A DNA stretch of 64,000 nt from DAOUJI01 sp965219565 (GTDB lineage: Bacteria > Chloroflexota > Dehalococcoidia > Lucifugimonadales > JAGWBF01), in the NCBI GenBank assembly GCA_965219565.1, contig OZ244780.1:868001-932000 (forward strand), read 5' to 3'. The notes under the pieces were generated by a model, which was not told where the DNA came from, ran no database searches, and saw only the letters and a program-made list of their open reading frames with translations. Below are positions 41,083-48,622 of the stretch, one piece after another (positions within the stretch are counted from its first letter, which is position 1; each line of letters opens with the position of its first letter). The translations under genes and the position numbers were made by a program.

Positions 41083-42141
41083 CTAAAGAATCTTGCTGGT
41101 GTCTATCTCTTTGGTGATGGACTTGGAGTTGACGCCCCGGCCCCAGCGGGTGATGATGCAGTCCCAGGGACCTCCCGCTCCGCCGCCCGAAATCAGAGTA
41201 AGGGCGTCGGGACTTTCAATGGCGTGTATAAGCTCGTTCTCCTGGCCCGGTTCGGGAGGGTCAACCTTCTTCACGCGGGCGTACTCCTCGTGAGTGCGGC
41301 AGGCGTGGTCGTAGACGAACTGCTTCACCTGCTTCTTGGACCATCCGGCGTTCTTGTAGAGGTGGCTGTGCTCGATGGACATGACCAGGATTACCTCGCC
41401 CTGTCTTGGCATGATGCCCAGCATGGTGTCTGAGATGTTGATGAGCATGGCCTCGGGAGTCCCCTCCCACACCACGCCCATCTGCTGGGGACCGTGGGAA
41501 GCGGCTACTGTTACGGTGCTGGCGTCGGGGTCGAACCCTTTTTCCACGTGGAGGGGTTCCCAAGGGCTGTTCTCCTCGTCCTCGGCAATGCAGTAGCTGT
41601 ACTTGCCCGGGTGGCCCAAGGTTGAGCGGTCCAGGACTCCGGGATGGTTTTCCAGCACGTTGATAAGAATCATCCTGATGGCCCGGCCCACGGTGGCGTT
41701 GGCCCGGCGGTCGGGGCCGGGGCCGAAGAGGTTGTTGCCGGAGGCGAGCCCCAGCTTCTGGCGGATGGGGCCGTTGATTATGAGCAGAGGCGCCGAGCCT
41801 CCCGTGCTGGCAGAGCTCCCGTGGAGGTTGTACTCGGGCAGGACCATCCCCTCCACCGCTGCCATGATGATGGGCATGTACTCTTGTTTGCATCCGGCCA
41901 TTACTGCGTTGATGGCCACCTTCTCTGCTGTGACGACACGGCCGCGGACGGGTTCTATCCCAATCACGTCCGATGGGTCACGTTCCGCGAACTCCAGAAA
42001 CCGGAGCACTTTCTCTTCCGTGGGAGGCACGACGGGCAGGCCATCGGTCCACCCCTTCTGGTAGCACATCTCGATGGCGTCGTCCAAGTCGCCGGCGACG
42101 TCTACGCGGCTGGAGACTAGGGAGTCGGAGTTAAGGGTCAT
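41083..42141 (-). CDS. Conserved protein of unknown function, upstream partner of the UGSC selenoprotein
   Basis: This is 352 aa from the ATG at 42141 (AGGCGGTG just upstream); the frame is open to 42243. It contains WTDGLPVVPPTEEKV near the start, then VIGIEPVRGRVVTAEKVAINAVMAGC, STGGSAPLLIINGPI, GSGNNLFGPG-like ASGNNLFGPGPDRRANATVGRAIR and a C-terminal SGGGAGGPWDCI. I know this pattern as a conserved uncharacterised protein but cannot assign chemistry. It has no signal peptide. It is 138 nt upstream of the UGSC gene in the same direction, so the two may form an operon. Confidence 0.75.
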   Translation of the reverse strand: MTLNSDSLVSSRVDVAGDLDDAIEMCYQKGWTDGLPVVPPTEEKVLRFLEFAERDPSDVIGIEPVRGRVVTAEKVAINAVMAGCKQEYMPIIMAAVEGMVLPEYNLHGSSASTGGSAPLLIINGPIRQKLGLASGNNLFGPGPDRRANATVGRAIRMILINVLENHPGVLDRSTLGHPGKYSYCIAEDEENSPWEPLHVEKGFDPDASTVTVAASHGPQQMGVVWEGTPEAMLINISDTMLGIMPRQGEVILVMSIEHSHLYKNAGWSKKQVKQFVYDHACRTHEEYARVKKVDPPEPGQENELIHAIESPDALTLISGGGAGGPWDCIITRWGRGVNSKSITKEIDTSKIL

Positions 42142-42309
42142 GCTGCACCGCCTAAGAACAAGCTGGGGATAGAGCCATGCGGAATTCGTGCGTAAAGTAG
42201 CACAAAACAAGTCTCCCTTCAACCGGGCGACGGTGGGAGGCAAGGGTGGAAAAAGGGATGATCAAGGTGTAAACTTGGCGAATCTAATTACGTACAGTCG
42301 GGGTTGGAC

Positions 42310-43020
42310 ATGCCCATCATTCCGGACAAAGACAGGGACTCCCTCAAGAGGGAACTGCGCAAGGACCTCAAAAACGACGTTACAATCAAGCTGTTCTCCC
42401 AGGGGTCCTCGCTGCTGGCCATTCCGGGTCGGGAGTGCCGCTACTGTCCCCAGACCCAGCAGCTCATGGAGGAGCTTACGTCTCTTTCTCCCAAGCTGCA
42501 TCTGGAGGTGGTGGACATATACAGCCAGGCGGAGGAGCGGCAAAAGTATGGCATAGAGCAGATACCCGCCATCGTTCTGGGAAACAACGGCGACGGGCGG
42601 CTGAAGTTCTACGGCCTGCCTGCTGGCCTCGAATTCCCAACCATCGTCGCGGGCATCAAGACCATATCCAGGGGCGTGAGTCCCCTCTCGATGGACTCCC
42701 GGAGAAAGCTCAAAAAGGTGAGCAAACCGGTGCACATCCGGGTGTTTGTAACGCCGTCGTGCGGTTACTGCCCCGGCGTGGCCCGGATTGCTCACGCCAT
42801 TGCCCTGGAGAACTCAAATGTCAGCGCTGATGTGATTGAGGTGGAGGAGTTCCCCGCCCTGGCCCAGACCTACCAGGTGCGGGGAGTGCCCAAGACGGTC
42901 ATCACCCAGGACAGCAAGCTGGGGGTCCTGCCAAAAGCGCAGTTGGTGGGAGCTGTATCCGAGGCGGAGTTCGTGGACAAGGTGCTGGAGGCGGGTGCGG
43001 ACGACGAAGAGGCCGCATAG
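42310..43020 (+). CDS. Protein disulfide oxidoreductase with two thioredoxin folds (PDO/glutaredoxin-like)
   Basis: This 236-aa protein has two tandem thioredoxin-like units, each with a CxxC: ECRYCPQ in the first half and SCGYCPG in the second. Cis-Pro loops are visible as QIPAIVL and GVPKTVI. The layout is that of archaeal and thermophile PDO proteins, also found in Chloroflexota, which shuffle or reduce protein disulfides in the cytoplasm. A TTG two codons earlier is an alternative start. It is divergent from the UGSC module and followed by ribH after 32 nt. Confidence 0.88.
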   Translation: MPIIPDKDRDSLKRELRKDLKNDVTIKLFSQGSSLLAIPGRECRYCPQTQQLMEELTSLSPKLHLEVVDIYSQAEERQKYGIEQIPAIVLGNNGDGRLKFYGLPAGLEFPTIVAGIKTISRGVSPLSMDSRRKLKKVSKPVHIRVFVTPSCGYCPGVARIAHAIALENSNVSADVIEVEEFPALAQTYQVRGVPKTVITQDSKLGVLPKAQLVGAVSEAEFVDKVLEAGADDEEAA

Positions 43021-43052
43021 GGGCCTCAGAATCCGATTACAGGAGACTGACC

Positions 43053-43523
43053 TTGGCTAGAGAGCTGTCGGGAGACCTTGACGGTCGGGGCTTGAGCATC
43101 GGGATTGCCGTGGCCCGATTCAACCAGTTTGTTACCCAGAAACTGCTGGACGGGGCCCGTGACACCCTATCCAGGTACGGAGTCCAGGACGTGGACATCG
43201 TCTGGGTGCCGGGGTCTTTCGAACTGCCTGTGGCGGCCAAGACCATGGCGCAAACTGGCAGATACGACGCAGTAGTCTGCCTGGGCACTATCATACGAGG
43301 GGAAACCGGTCACTACGATATGGTGGCGAACCAAGCGGCCTCCGGCATCAACCGAGCTTCCACCGAGACTGGCGTGCCCATCATGTTCGGAGTGCTGACC
43401 ACCGAGAACATGGAGCAGGCCATCAACCGGGCCGGCGGAAAGTCGGGCAACCTGGGCGCCAACGCCGCCGAGGGCGCGGTCGAGATGGCTCGCGTCCTGA
43501 GGGCTGTCAAGGACTCTCAATAG
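43053..43523 (+). CDS. ribH: 6,7-dimethyl-8-ribityllumazine synthase
   Basis: Riboflavin pathway enzyme joining 5-amino-6-ribitylaminouracil with 3,4-dihydroxy-2-butanone 4-phosphate. It is 156 aa, start TTG with AGGAGA upstream. Typical segments are VARFNQFVTQKLLDGA, VPGSFELPVAAK, CLGTIIRGETGHYDMVANQAASGI (catalytic His in GHYD, where most family members have THxD/HFD) and GVLTTENMEQAINRAGGKSGNLG. No other rib gene is adjacent. Confidence 0.95.
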   Translation: MARELSGDLDGRGLSIGIAVARFNQFVTQKLLDGARDTLSRYGVQDVDIVWVPGSFELPVAAKTMAQTGRYDAVVCLGTIIRGETGHYDMVANQAASGINRASTETGVPIMFGVLTTENMEQAINRAGGKSGNLGANAAEGAVEMARVLRAVKDSQ

Positions 43524-43543
43524 AGCCTGTCCCCAGACCAGGC

Positions 43544-43626
43544 ATTCCGGCGGAGGCCGGAACTCAGGCACTCTGATGTAGCTGTGACATCCCTCACCCC
43601 AACCCTCTCCCTGAGGGAGAGGGGGT
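43544..43626. repeat. Dispersed palindromic repeats downstream of ribH
   Basis: Two repeat types lie side by side: TTCCGGCGGAGGCCGGAA at 43546-43563, related to the ends of the element at 6963-7039, and the second copy of the CCCTCACCCCAACCCTCTCC family at 43591-43626 with loop CTGA. Both are intergenic. Confidence 0.65.
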
Positions 43627-43707
43627 CTAGACTCCCTCGGAACCCGGAATCCTTGAACGGCATCTCCCGATTCGCGTAGAGCTTGTCGAAACGCCTTTTG
43701 TAAAGAA

Positions 43708-44334
43708 TCAGTCGACCTCCGGGTGAGCGCTCCACGAGGTGAATGGTTGGCTGGACGCCGGGAGATTTATGTCCACTGTCTCACCAGGAGCCAAGTCCAC
43801 CGGGGTCGTCGGACCCAACTCGATCCCGTTCGAAAGATGCACCTCGACCCTGACCCTCCTTAACGTGTCCTCCGTGGTGTTCTCCACTGTACCCGTGAAA
43901 GCATTGGCAGTCGAGTCATACGACAGGACCAGCCGAGCGCCGGCCCGGATCGAGTCGAAGGTTTCGCTTAGCGCGAACTGAGCGCCGGACTCTTCACCGC
44001 CTTCACCTGACTCCGATTCACCGCGGCGCTCATCTGGCTCGGATTCACTACTGTGTTCGCCTGACTCTGATTCACCGCGGCGCTCATCTGGCTCGGATTC
44101 ACTATTGTGTTCACCCGACTCTGACCCACTGCGGCCCTCGCCCGACTCCGACTCAATACGCCGTTCACTCGACTCCGATTCACCGCTGCCCTCGTCTGGC
44201 TCGGATACACTATTGTGTTCACCCGACTCTGATTCACTGCGGCCCTCGTCTGGCTCCGAGCTGGCGTTGCAGCCGATGAAGGCGAATGCTAGGACGACGC
44301 CTATGACCGCAAGGATCACTGGGAGATGTTTCAT
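43708..44334 (-). CDS. Lipoprotein with acidic Ser/Glu tandem repeats
   Basis: This 208-aa protein has a signal peptide ending in FIGC (lipid on Cys22). Residues about 25-112 are acidic low-complexity repeats built on SEPDE, ESESGE and RRG units. The C-terminal domain (about 115-208) is a beta-rich extracytoplasmic domain: NAFTGTVENTTEDTLRRVRVEVHLSNG, then GPTTPVDLAPGETVDINLP and SWSAHPEV. That domain is seen in many uncharacterised secreted proteins. The repeat region probably acts as a charged spacer from the membrane. Function unknown. Confidence 0.78.
   Translation of the reverse strand: MKHLPVILAVIGVVLAFAFIGCNASSEPDEGRSESESGEHNSVSEPDEGSGESESSERRIESESGEGRSGSESGEHNSESEPDERRGESESGEHSSESEPDERRGESESGEGGEESGAQFALSETFDSIRAGARLVLSYDSTANAFTGTVENTTEDTLRRVRVEVHLSNGIELGPTTPVDLAPGETVDINLPASSQPFTSWSAHPEVD
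44008..44250. repeat. Tandem repeats inside the acidic lipoprotein gene
   Basis: A 54-bp period is clearest from 44015 to about 44122, where GATTCACCGCGGCGCTCATC recurs at 44015 and 44069 with only a few changes over the unit. More diverged copies extend to about 44250. It encodes the ESEPDERRGESESGEHSS unit. Confidence 0.75.
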
Positions 44335-44641
44335 GGGATTCCCCTTTTCGTACTGTGTCTGAAGGCGCCGAGAAAATGATTGTGACCAGCGGTCCCGGAT
44401 GCGGTTGGTTGTGTCGGCATTCGAGACAAGACGGTCTCACAAGACAATAGGCTACTACAACATTGTTAAGTACTTGACAAGATCGGTCGGTGATTTTACG
44501 GCAGCGACGGGATGAGTCCTTGATAATCGAAAGACCCCGACGTCGCCGGGACTTTGGTTGACAATCCCCAACCATCTCTGTTTTCCATATGGCATGGTAC
44601 TATGACACAACCTGCCAGACTTGCTTAGAGATTCCCTAGGT
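44335..44641. other. Gene-free stretch between acidic lipoprotein and hicB
   Basis: I see no gene and no convincing terminator or promoter. A plus-strand TTGACA occurs at about 44478 and another at about 44560, neither with a matching -10 at usual spacing. Confidence 0.4.
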
Positions 44642-45037
44642 CTAAGGGACGGGCTGCCTGCGCCGTCTCCTCGGCCTTTGCCCGGGTGCCTTTTCGGGCG
44701 TTTTGTCAAGCCCAGTTCCGACTACGTTCTTCACCGTCTCCACCAGCCAGGAGTTGATGCTTTTCCCCTCTGCATTGGCGGCCACAAATGCGGCCCGGTG
44801 GAGCTCTGGCGTGACTCTCAGCAGAATCTTTCCAGGGAAGGGCTTGTCCGGCTCCCGGCCCATTTCCGCGCACACCCTCAGGTACTCGTTTACAGAGCCT
44901 TTGAAGGCGTCCCTAAGCTCCCCGACGGATGTTCCCTGAAAAGTGATGACGTCGCGGGTGTCTAGGACCTCGCCGTGGAATATGCCTGCCTCGTCGTCGA
45001 AAGTTATAGTCGCACGGTACCCTTCGTATCCCATCAT
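44642..45037 (-). CDS. hicB: HicB-type antitoxin
   Basis: This 131-aa protein has the partial RNase H-like HicB fold (YRATITFDDEAGIFHGEVLDTRDVITFQG, SVGELRDAFKGSVNEYL) followed by a ribbon-helix-helix-like region (KILLRVTPELHRAAFVAAN), giving DNA binding. A basic tail RPRRRRRQPVP ends it. Its ATG overlaps the hicA stop (ATGA), so the pair is translationally coupled in toxin-first order. It should neutralise HicA and repress the operon through the palindrome at 45315-45345. Confidence 0.93.
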   Translation of the reverse strand: MMGYEGYRATITFDDEAGIFHGEVLDTRDVITFQGTSVGELRDAFKGSVNEYLRVCAEMGREPDKPFPGKILLRVTPELHRAAFVAANAEGKSINSWLVETVKNVVGTGLDKTPEKAPGQRPRRRRRQPVP

Positions 45038-45312
45038 TTGTTGGCCTCCTGATTGCCCTGAGGGCTTATTCCGGCCTCGTTCAGAAATCTCTCCATGGAC
45101 CTTACGGACCCTCTGTCCGTTTCTTTGCGAGGATGGGGCCGGTGAAAGACGGCCACGCGATCATTGAGTTTGACTATCACACGGGACCCGGCCCCTTCTT
45201 CAATGATAGCTCCGGCGGCCCTCAGCAACGACTCAATGTCATCCCAGCGAATGTTGGATGGGGTAGGCCGTTTGAATATCTCATACAGGATCCGACGATG
45301 CCGCGTTCTCAC
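45034..45312 (-). CDS. hicA: HicA-type mRNA interferase toxin
   Basis: This 92-aa protein has the dsRBD-like HicA fold. The active-site region is VFHRPHPRKETDRG, with the conserved His in FHRPH. The sequence EIFKRPTPSNIRWDDIESLLRAAGA is typical. HicA cleaves mRNA and is held by HicB. The start GTG lies only 2 nt from the operator palindrome and has no ribosome-binding site, so the transcript may be leaderless or nearly so. Confidence 0.93.
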   Translation of the reverse strand: MRTRHRRILYEIFKRPTPSNIRWDDIESLLRAAGAIIEEGAGSRVIVKLNDRVAVFHRPHPRKETDRGSVRSMERFLNEAGISPQGNQEANK

Positions 45313-45314
45313 TT

Positions 45315-45345
45315 ACAATTGATAGCATATCATGCTATCAATTGT
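45315..45345 (-). promoter_or_regulatory. Palindromic operator of hicAB
   Basis: Perfect 14-nt arms ACAATTGATAGCAT and ATGCTATCAATTGT surround ATC. On the minus strand the outer arm overlaps a TTGACA -35 element with a weak -10 TATCAA 18 nt on. Placement directly before hicA fits autorepression by HicB. Confidence 0.82.
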
Positions 45346-45361
45346 CAAAGGGTTGTGCCGG

Positions 45362-45390
45362 TTGACAATCTACTAGGCGGCTCGTATTCT
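45362..45390 (+). promoter_or_regulatory. Promoter of the metal-dependent hydrolase-like gene
   Basis: TTGACA at 45362-45367, a 17-nt spacer and TATTCT at 45385-45390. It is divergent from hicAB and about 60 nt before the start codon at 45454. Confidence 0.72.
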
Positions 45391-45453
45391 TACGCCACCT
45401 TTCCGGCGCCCGCTGGAACGGCGCCCCAAAACCCCATCGCCTAAGGAGTTGCG

Positions 45454-46296
45454 GTGGCCTCTATTGACCGCCTCATGGAAGATTCGGTGGACATCCACGT
45501 CCACTTCGACCCCGACCCCAGAGTCGAGCGGCGCAGCGACGCCCTTGATGTTGCGCAGATGGCTAAAGACATGGGCATGAGGGGCCTGGTGTTGAAGAGC
45601 CACGAGTACCCAACCCATCCCGTAGCGTTCACCGTAAGCAAGGTCGTCCCGGGAATATCTCTCATGGGAGGGATAGCCCTGGACGAAGAGGTGGGAGGCA
45701 TAAACGCCGCCGCAGTGGAGGCCTCGGCCAGAATGGGCGCACGGATGGTCTGGATGCCCACCTTCTCGGCTCAGGCGGACAAGCGGCGTAAGGGGCTGCC
45801 CGGCGGAATATACATCCTGGACCAAGAGGGGAAGCTGGCGCCGGAAGTCTACCCTGTTCTGGAGTCAATCAAAGCCCACGACATGGCCCTCGCCACGGGC
45901 CATCTCTCGACACAGGAATCTATGGTCCTTGTGGACGAAGCGAGGGCTATGGGCATCAACAGGGTAGTGGTCACCCACGGATCATCCATGACAGTGATGA
46001 CTGGCATGACCACCGAAGACATGATAGCCCTGGCGGCCAAGGGAGCCTACATCGAGCATTGCGTTCACGTGATGATGCCGCTGGGATTCGGCATGGACGT
46101 CAAGCAGCTGGCCGATATCATCAGAGCTATCGGGGCCGAGCATTGCATCATAAGCTCCGACTTCGGCCAGGCCTTCCACCCCATGCCGCCCGAAGGGATG
46201 CGCATGGGCATCGCCACCCTGTTGGAAGCGGGCCTCGAAGACGTGGAAGTTGGTTTGATGGTCAAGGACAACCCGTCACGGCTCCTGGGGCTCTGA
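45454..46296 (+). CDS. Metal-dependent hydrolase-like protein (amidohydrolase-type fold)
   Basis: This 280-aa protein starts at GTG 45454 with AAGGAG upstream. DIHVHFDPDP near residues 13-22 is the HxH metal motif of amidohydrolase-type barrels. Later KSHEYP, ALATGHLS, VVVTHGSS and IISSDFGQ supply further His and Asp residues at barrel positions. I recognise it as an uncharacterised group in the TIM-barrel hydrolase superfamily (DUF6282-like). The substrate is unknown. Its 3' end overlaps the convergent tilS gene by 35 nt. Confidence 0.82.
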   Translation: MASIDRLMEDSVDIHVHFDPDPRVERRSDALDVAQMAKDMGMRGLVLKSHEYPTHPVAFTVSKVVPGISLMGGIALDEEVGGINAAAVEASARMGARMVWMPTFSAQADKRRKGLPGGIYILDQEGKLAPEVYPVLESIKAHDMALATGHLSTQESMVLVDEARAMGINRVVVTHGSSMTVMTGMTTEDMIALAAKGAYIEHCVHVMMPLGFGMDVKQLADIIRAIGAEHCIISSDFGQAFHPMPPEGMRMGIATLLEAGLEDVEVGLMVKDNPSRLLGL

Positions 46297-47719
46297 AAGA
46301 CAGCCGCAGTTTCGGCTGGCCGGGGCAGCCTCTAGCCCACTCGGCAACCCTGTAACCCACCACCCAGGCTATTCCCCTTTCCGTCGTCACCAGAGGCGTC
46401 CTGTCGCGCCATGCCCGGGGAACCTTCTGGTCCACGAAAAAGTCCTGGAGCTTCTTGGAATGGTCCATCCCCAGGGGGTGGAACCGGTCGCCGGGCTTTC
46501 GAGTCCGTATGGTGATGGCCTCTCCGCCCAGGGAATCCAGGTCGAGGTCGGCGGTGAAAAGCCCCTCGGACGGCTCTTTCGTCGCGTCCGTCCGGTCCAT
46601 GCCGCACTGCCATCCTGAAACCGTATGTGCTACGGCGTGACCCGGTTGAGCAATGGGAATCCGGGTCTCTCCGTGGAACTCAGGGAACGGACACGGAACT
46701 TCCGCTCCCTTCCCCATCCACAGTCTGTCGTAGCTTGAGTGGAGATAGAGGCCCCGGGGCAGTCGCAGGCTTTTGCCGGACGGCGCTTCAATCAGGTTGG
46801 CCATGTCCCTGAGGTGGGACTGGTAAAGCCTCCGGGGGTCTCCCGTGAGCTCAAGATAGGCTCTCCGCAGCAGCAGCCTTGCGGCCAAGGTATGCTCTTG
46901 AGCCAGTCCGGATGAGTCCATCACAAGCCACCCGCCCTGCTCCTTAACGCACCGTTCCCAGAGGGCGTCAACCTGGCTCTCCAGGTAGTCAATCACTAGC
47001 GTCGAGGTCTCGGACAGCCGGTTCAGGGACTCGATAATGCGGGGGTTGTATTCAGCCAAGGCGGGCACCAGCTCTCCCCGGACCCTGTTGCGGGTGAACC
47101 GGGGCATGTCGTTGCCCAGGTCTTTCCTTACCGCAATGCCATTTTCCAGGCAGTAGTCTGCTGTCTCCCGTTTGGAGGTCCCTAGCAGGGGGCGGAAGAG
47201 AATCGTCTGGTGGTCGCCGGAGCGGCTTACCCAGGGCGATACTTCCTCCATGCCCCGCAGCCCGTGGAGGCCGGCGCCCCTGATTACGTGCATCAGGACC
47301 GTCTCGGCAAGGTCGTCGGCAGTGTGGCCTACGGCGACGGCTTGGGCTCCCTGGCTCTCCGCCACCCGCGCCAGGAAACGGTATCGCAGTTCCCTGGCAG
47401 CCTCTTCAAAGGAACTGACGCCCGACTCCCTCCGATACGCTTCCGGGTCGTCCTCATCCACTGTGCAGGGCAGCCCCAGGTCTCGGGCAGCGGTGGCCAC
47501 GAACCGCGCGTCGACGAATGCCTCTTCTCCCCTGAAGTCGTGGTTGAGGTGGGCTACGTGCAGCTCCGGCCGCGCCGTTTCCTTCAGAGCCGTAAGAAGG
47601 TCCATGAGGGCCATGGAGTCGGGTCCGCCAGACACCGCCACGACCAGTTTGACGCCGCTGGAGGCATAGCCGGCCCTCAGAAGGGCTGCTTGGACTCTGG
47701 CCTCCAGGGAGGGACCCAA
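46262..47719 (-). CDS. tilS: tRNA(Ile)-lysidine synthase
   Basis: Essential enzyme that converts the wobble cytidine of tRNA-Ile(CAU) to lysidine, so that AUA is read as Ile. It is 485 aa. The ATP-PP-loop VAVSGGPDSMALMDLL has S30-S35, HLNHDFRGEEAF follows, and AVGHTADDLAETVLMHVIRGAGLHGLRG is present. The C-terminal TilS substrate-binding domain is intact (IRTRKPGDRFHPLGM and KKLQDFFVDQKVPRAWRD). It is probably co-transcribed with the histidine phosphatase gene 20 nt upstream. Confidence 0.95.
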   Translation of the reverse strand: MGPSLEARVQAALLRAGYASSGVKLVVAVSGGPDSMALMDLLTALKETARPELHVAHLNHDFRGEEAFVDARFVATAARDLGLPCTVDEDDPEAYRRESGVSSFEEAARELRYRFLARVAESQGAQAVAVGHTADDLAETVLMHVIRGAGLHGLRGMEEVSPWVSRSGDHQTILFRPLLGTSKRETADYCLENGIAVRKDLGNDMPRFTRNRVRGELVPALAEYNPRIIESLNRLSETSTLVIDYLESQVDALWERCVKEQGGWLVMDSSGLAQEHTLAARLLLRRAYLELTGDPRRLYQSHLRDMANLIEAPSGKSLRLPRGLYLHSSYDRLWMGKGAEVPCPFPEFHGETRIPIAQPGHAVAHTVSGWQCGMDRTDATKEPSEGLFTADLDLDSLGGEAITIRTRKPGDRFHPLGMDHSKKLQDFFVDQKVPRAWRDRTPLVTTERGIAWVVGYRVAEWARGCPGQPKLRLSFRAPGAVTGCP

Positions 47720-47738
47720 GAACCGGTCTCCGACCTTT

Positions 47739-48341
47739 TCAGTCGATGTGGCAGGTGTCGTTCAACCTGACCACCTGCCGGGCGCCTGACTTGCTGGATA
47801 CAACGGAAATGGAGGCCAGGTCGACGTTGATCCGGTGGAAGCCGGACAGCGGCAGACCGAGGTAGGTCAGGAGAGCGATTTTGATGGGAAAGTTGTGGCT
47901 TACCACGGCCACAGTCTTTCCTTCGTAGTTCTGCTCGAAGCTCTCTATGGTGTTTGTCACGCGGGTCTGCAGTTCTGTCATACACTCCCCAGCGGGGAAG
48001 CATATCGGGGAGGGGTCACTCCTCCATTGGGCCAGCAGTTCCGGGTATTGCTCCCTCATGTCGCGGCCTTCCAGCCCTTCCAGGTCTCCCAGGTTGATTT
48101 CCGTCAGCTCATCCATGGTGGACGGGCACAGACCGGCCCTCTCCGCTATGGCGCCTGCGGTCATCCTGGCCCTCAGCAAGGGGCTGCTGATGAGGTAGTC
48201 GGGCTTGAGTTCGGCCACGGCTCCTGCGGCCATCCAAGCCTGCTGGATGCCCTCGTCGGTGAGCTCCACGTCGGTGGCCCCCAGGAACTTGTTGTCCCTG
48301 TTCCAGGCGGTCTCGGCGTGTCGAATAAGTATTAGCTGCAT
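47739..48341 (-). CDS. Histidine phosphatase family protein
   Basis: This 200-aa protein is of the phosphoglycerate mutase-like branch. The phosphohistidine motif LIRHAETAWN has His8, and the second catalytic His is in VVSHNFPIK. E and R residues of the core (SSPLLRARMTA, TEINLGDLEG) are present. Relatives include cobalamin and sugar-phosphate phosphatases; the substrate cannot be named. It has a good minus-strand promoter and precedes tilS. Confidence 0.92.
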   Translation of the reverse strand: MQLILIRHAETAWNRDNKFLGATDVELTDEGIQQAWMAAGAVAELKPDYLISSPLLRARMTAGAIAERAGLCPSTMDELTEINLGDLEGLEGRDMREQYPELLAQWRSDPSPICFPAGECMTELQTRVTNTIESFEQNYEGKTVAVVSHNFPIKIALLTYLGLPLSGFHRINVDLASISVVSSKSGARQVVRLNDTCHID

Positions 48342-48364
48342 CGTCTAAACTTTGCGGTAAGTCC

Positions 48365-48393
48365 ATAGTAGCAGTATGCCCATACAGCGTCAA
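48365..48393 (-). promoter_or_regulatory. Promoter of the histidine phosphatase-tilS unit
   Basis: On the minus strand TTGACG (48393-48388), a 17-nt spacer and TACTAT (48370-48365). This leaves a short leader before the ATG at 48341. Confidence 0.62.
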
Positions 48394-48554
48394 AGTCGGG
48401 GTTGTGGACCGGGACCGAGGCCCTTTATGCGTACTTTGTCGCTTCACACCTGTTTGCTGATGCGAACGCGAAACCGGATGCCAGATGTGTCGCTGAGCAG
48501 AATACTGGTCTAGTTAGTCCAGTTGAATACGGAATCCGCCTTTGACACCTCATC

Positions 48555-48583
48555 TTGTATACCAATCGCACACTGCCTACAAT
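48555..48583 (+). promoter_or_regulatory. Promoter of the propeller/LRR lipoprotein gene
   Basis: TTGTAT at 48555-48560, a 17-nt spacer and TACAAT at 48578-48583, about 40 nt before the ATG. Confidence 0.5.
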
Positions 48584-48622
48584 TTGGGAACAAAACGGAT
48601 GTAGTGGCCGTCTATATATTGG

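Noticed and set aside
43980..44260. CRISPR-like array
   Set aside because: The repeats are contiguous, in frame, and encode the acidic linker of a lipoprotein; there are no unique spacers.
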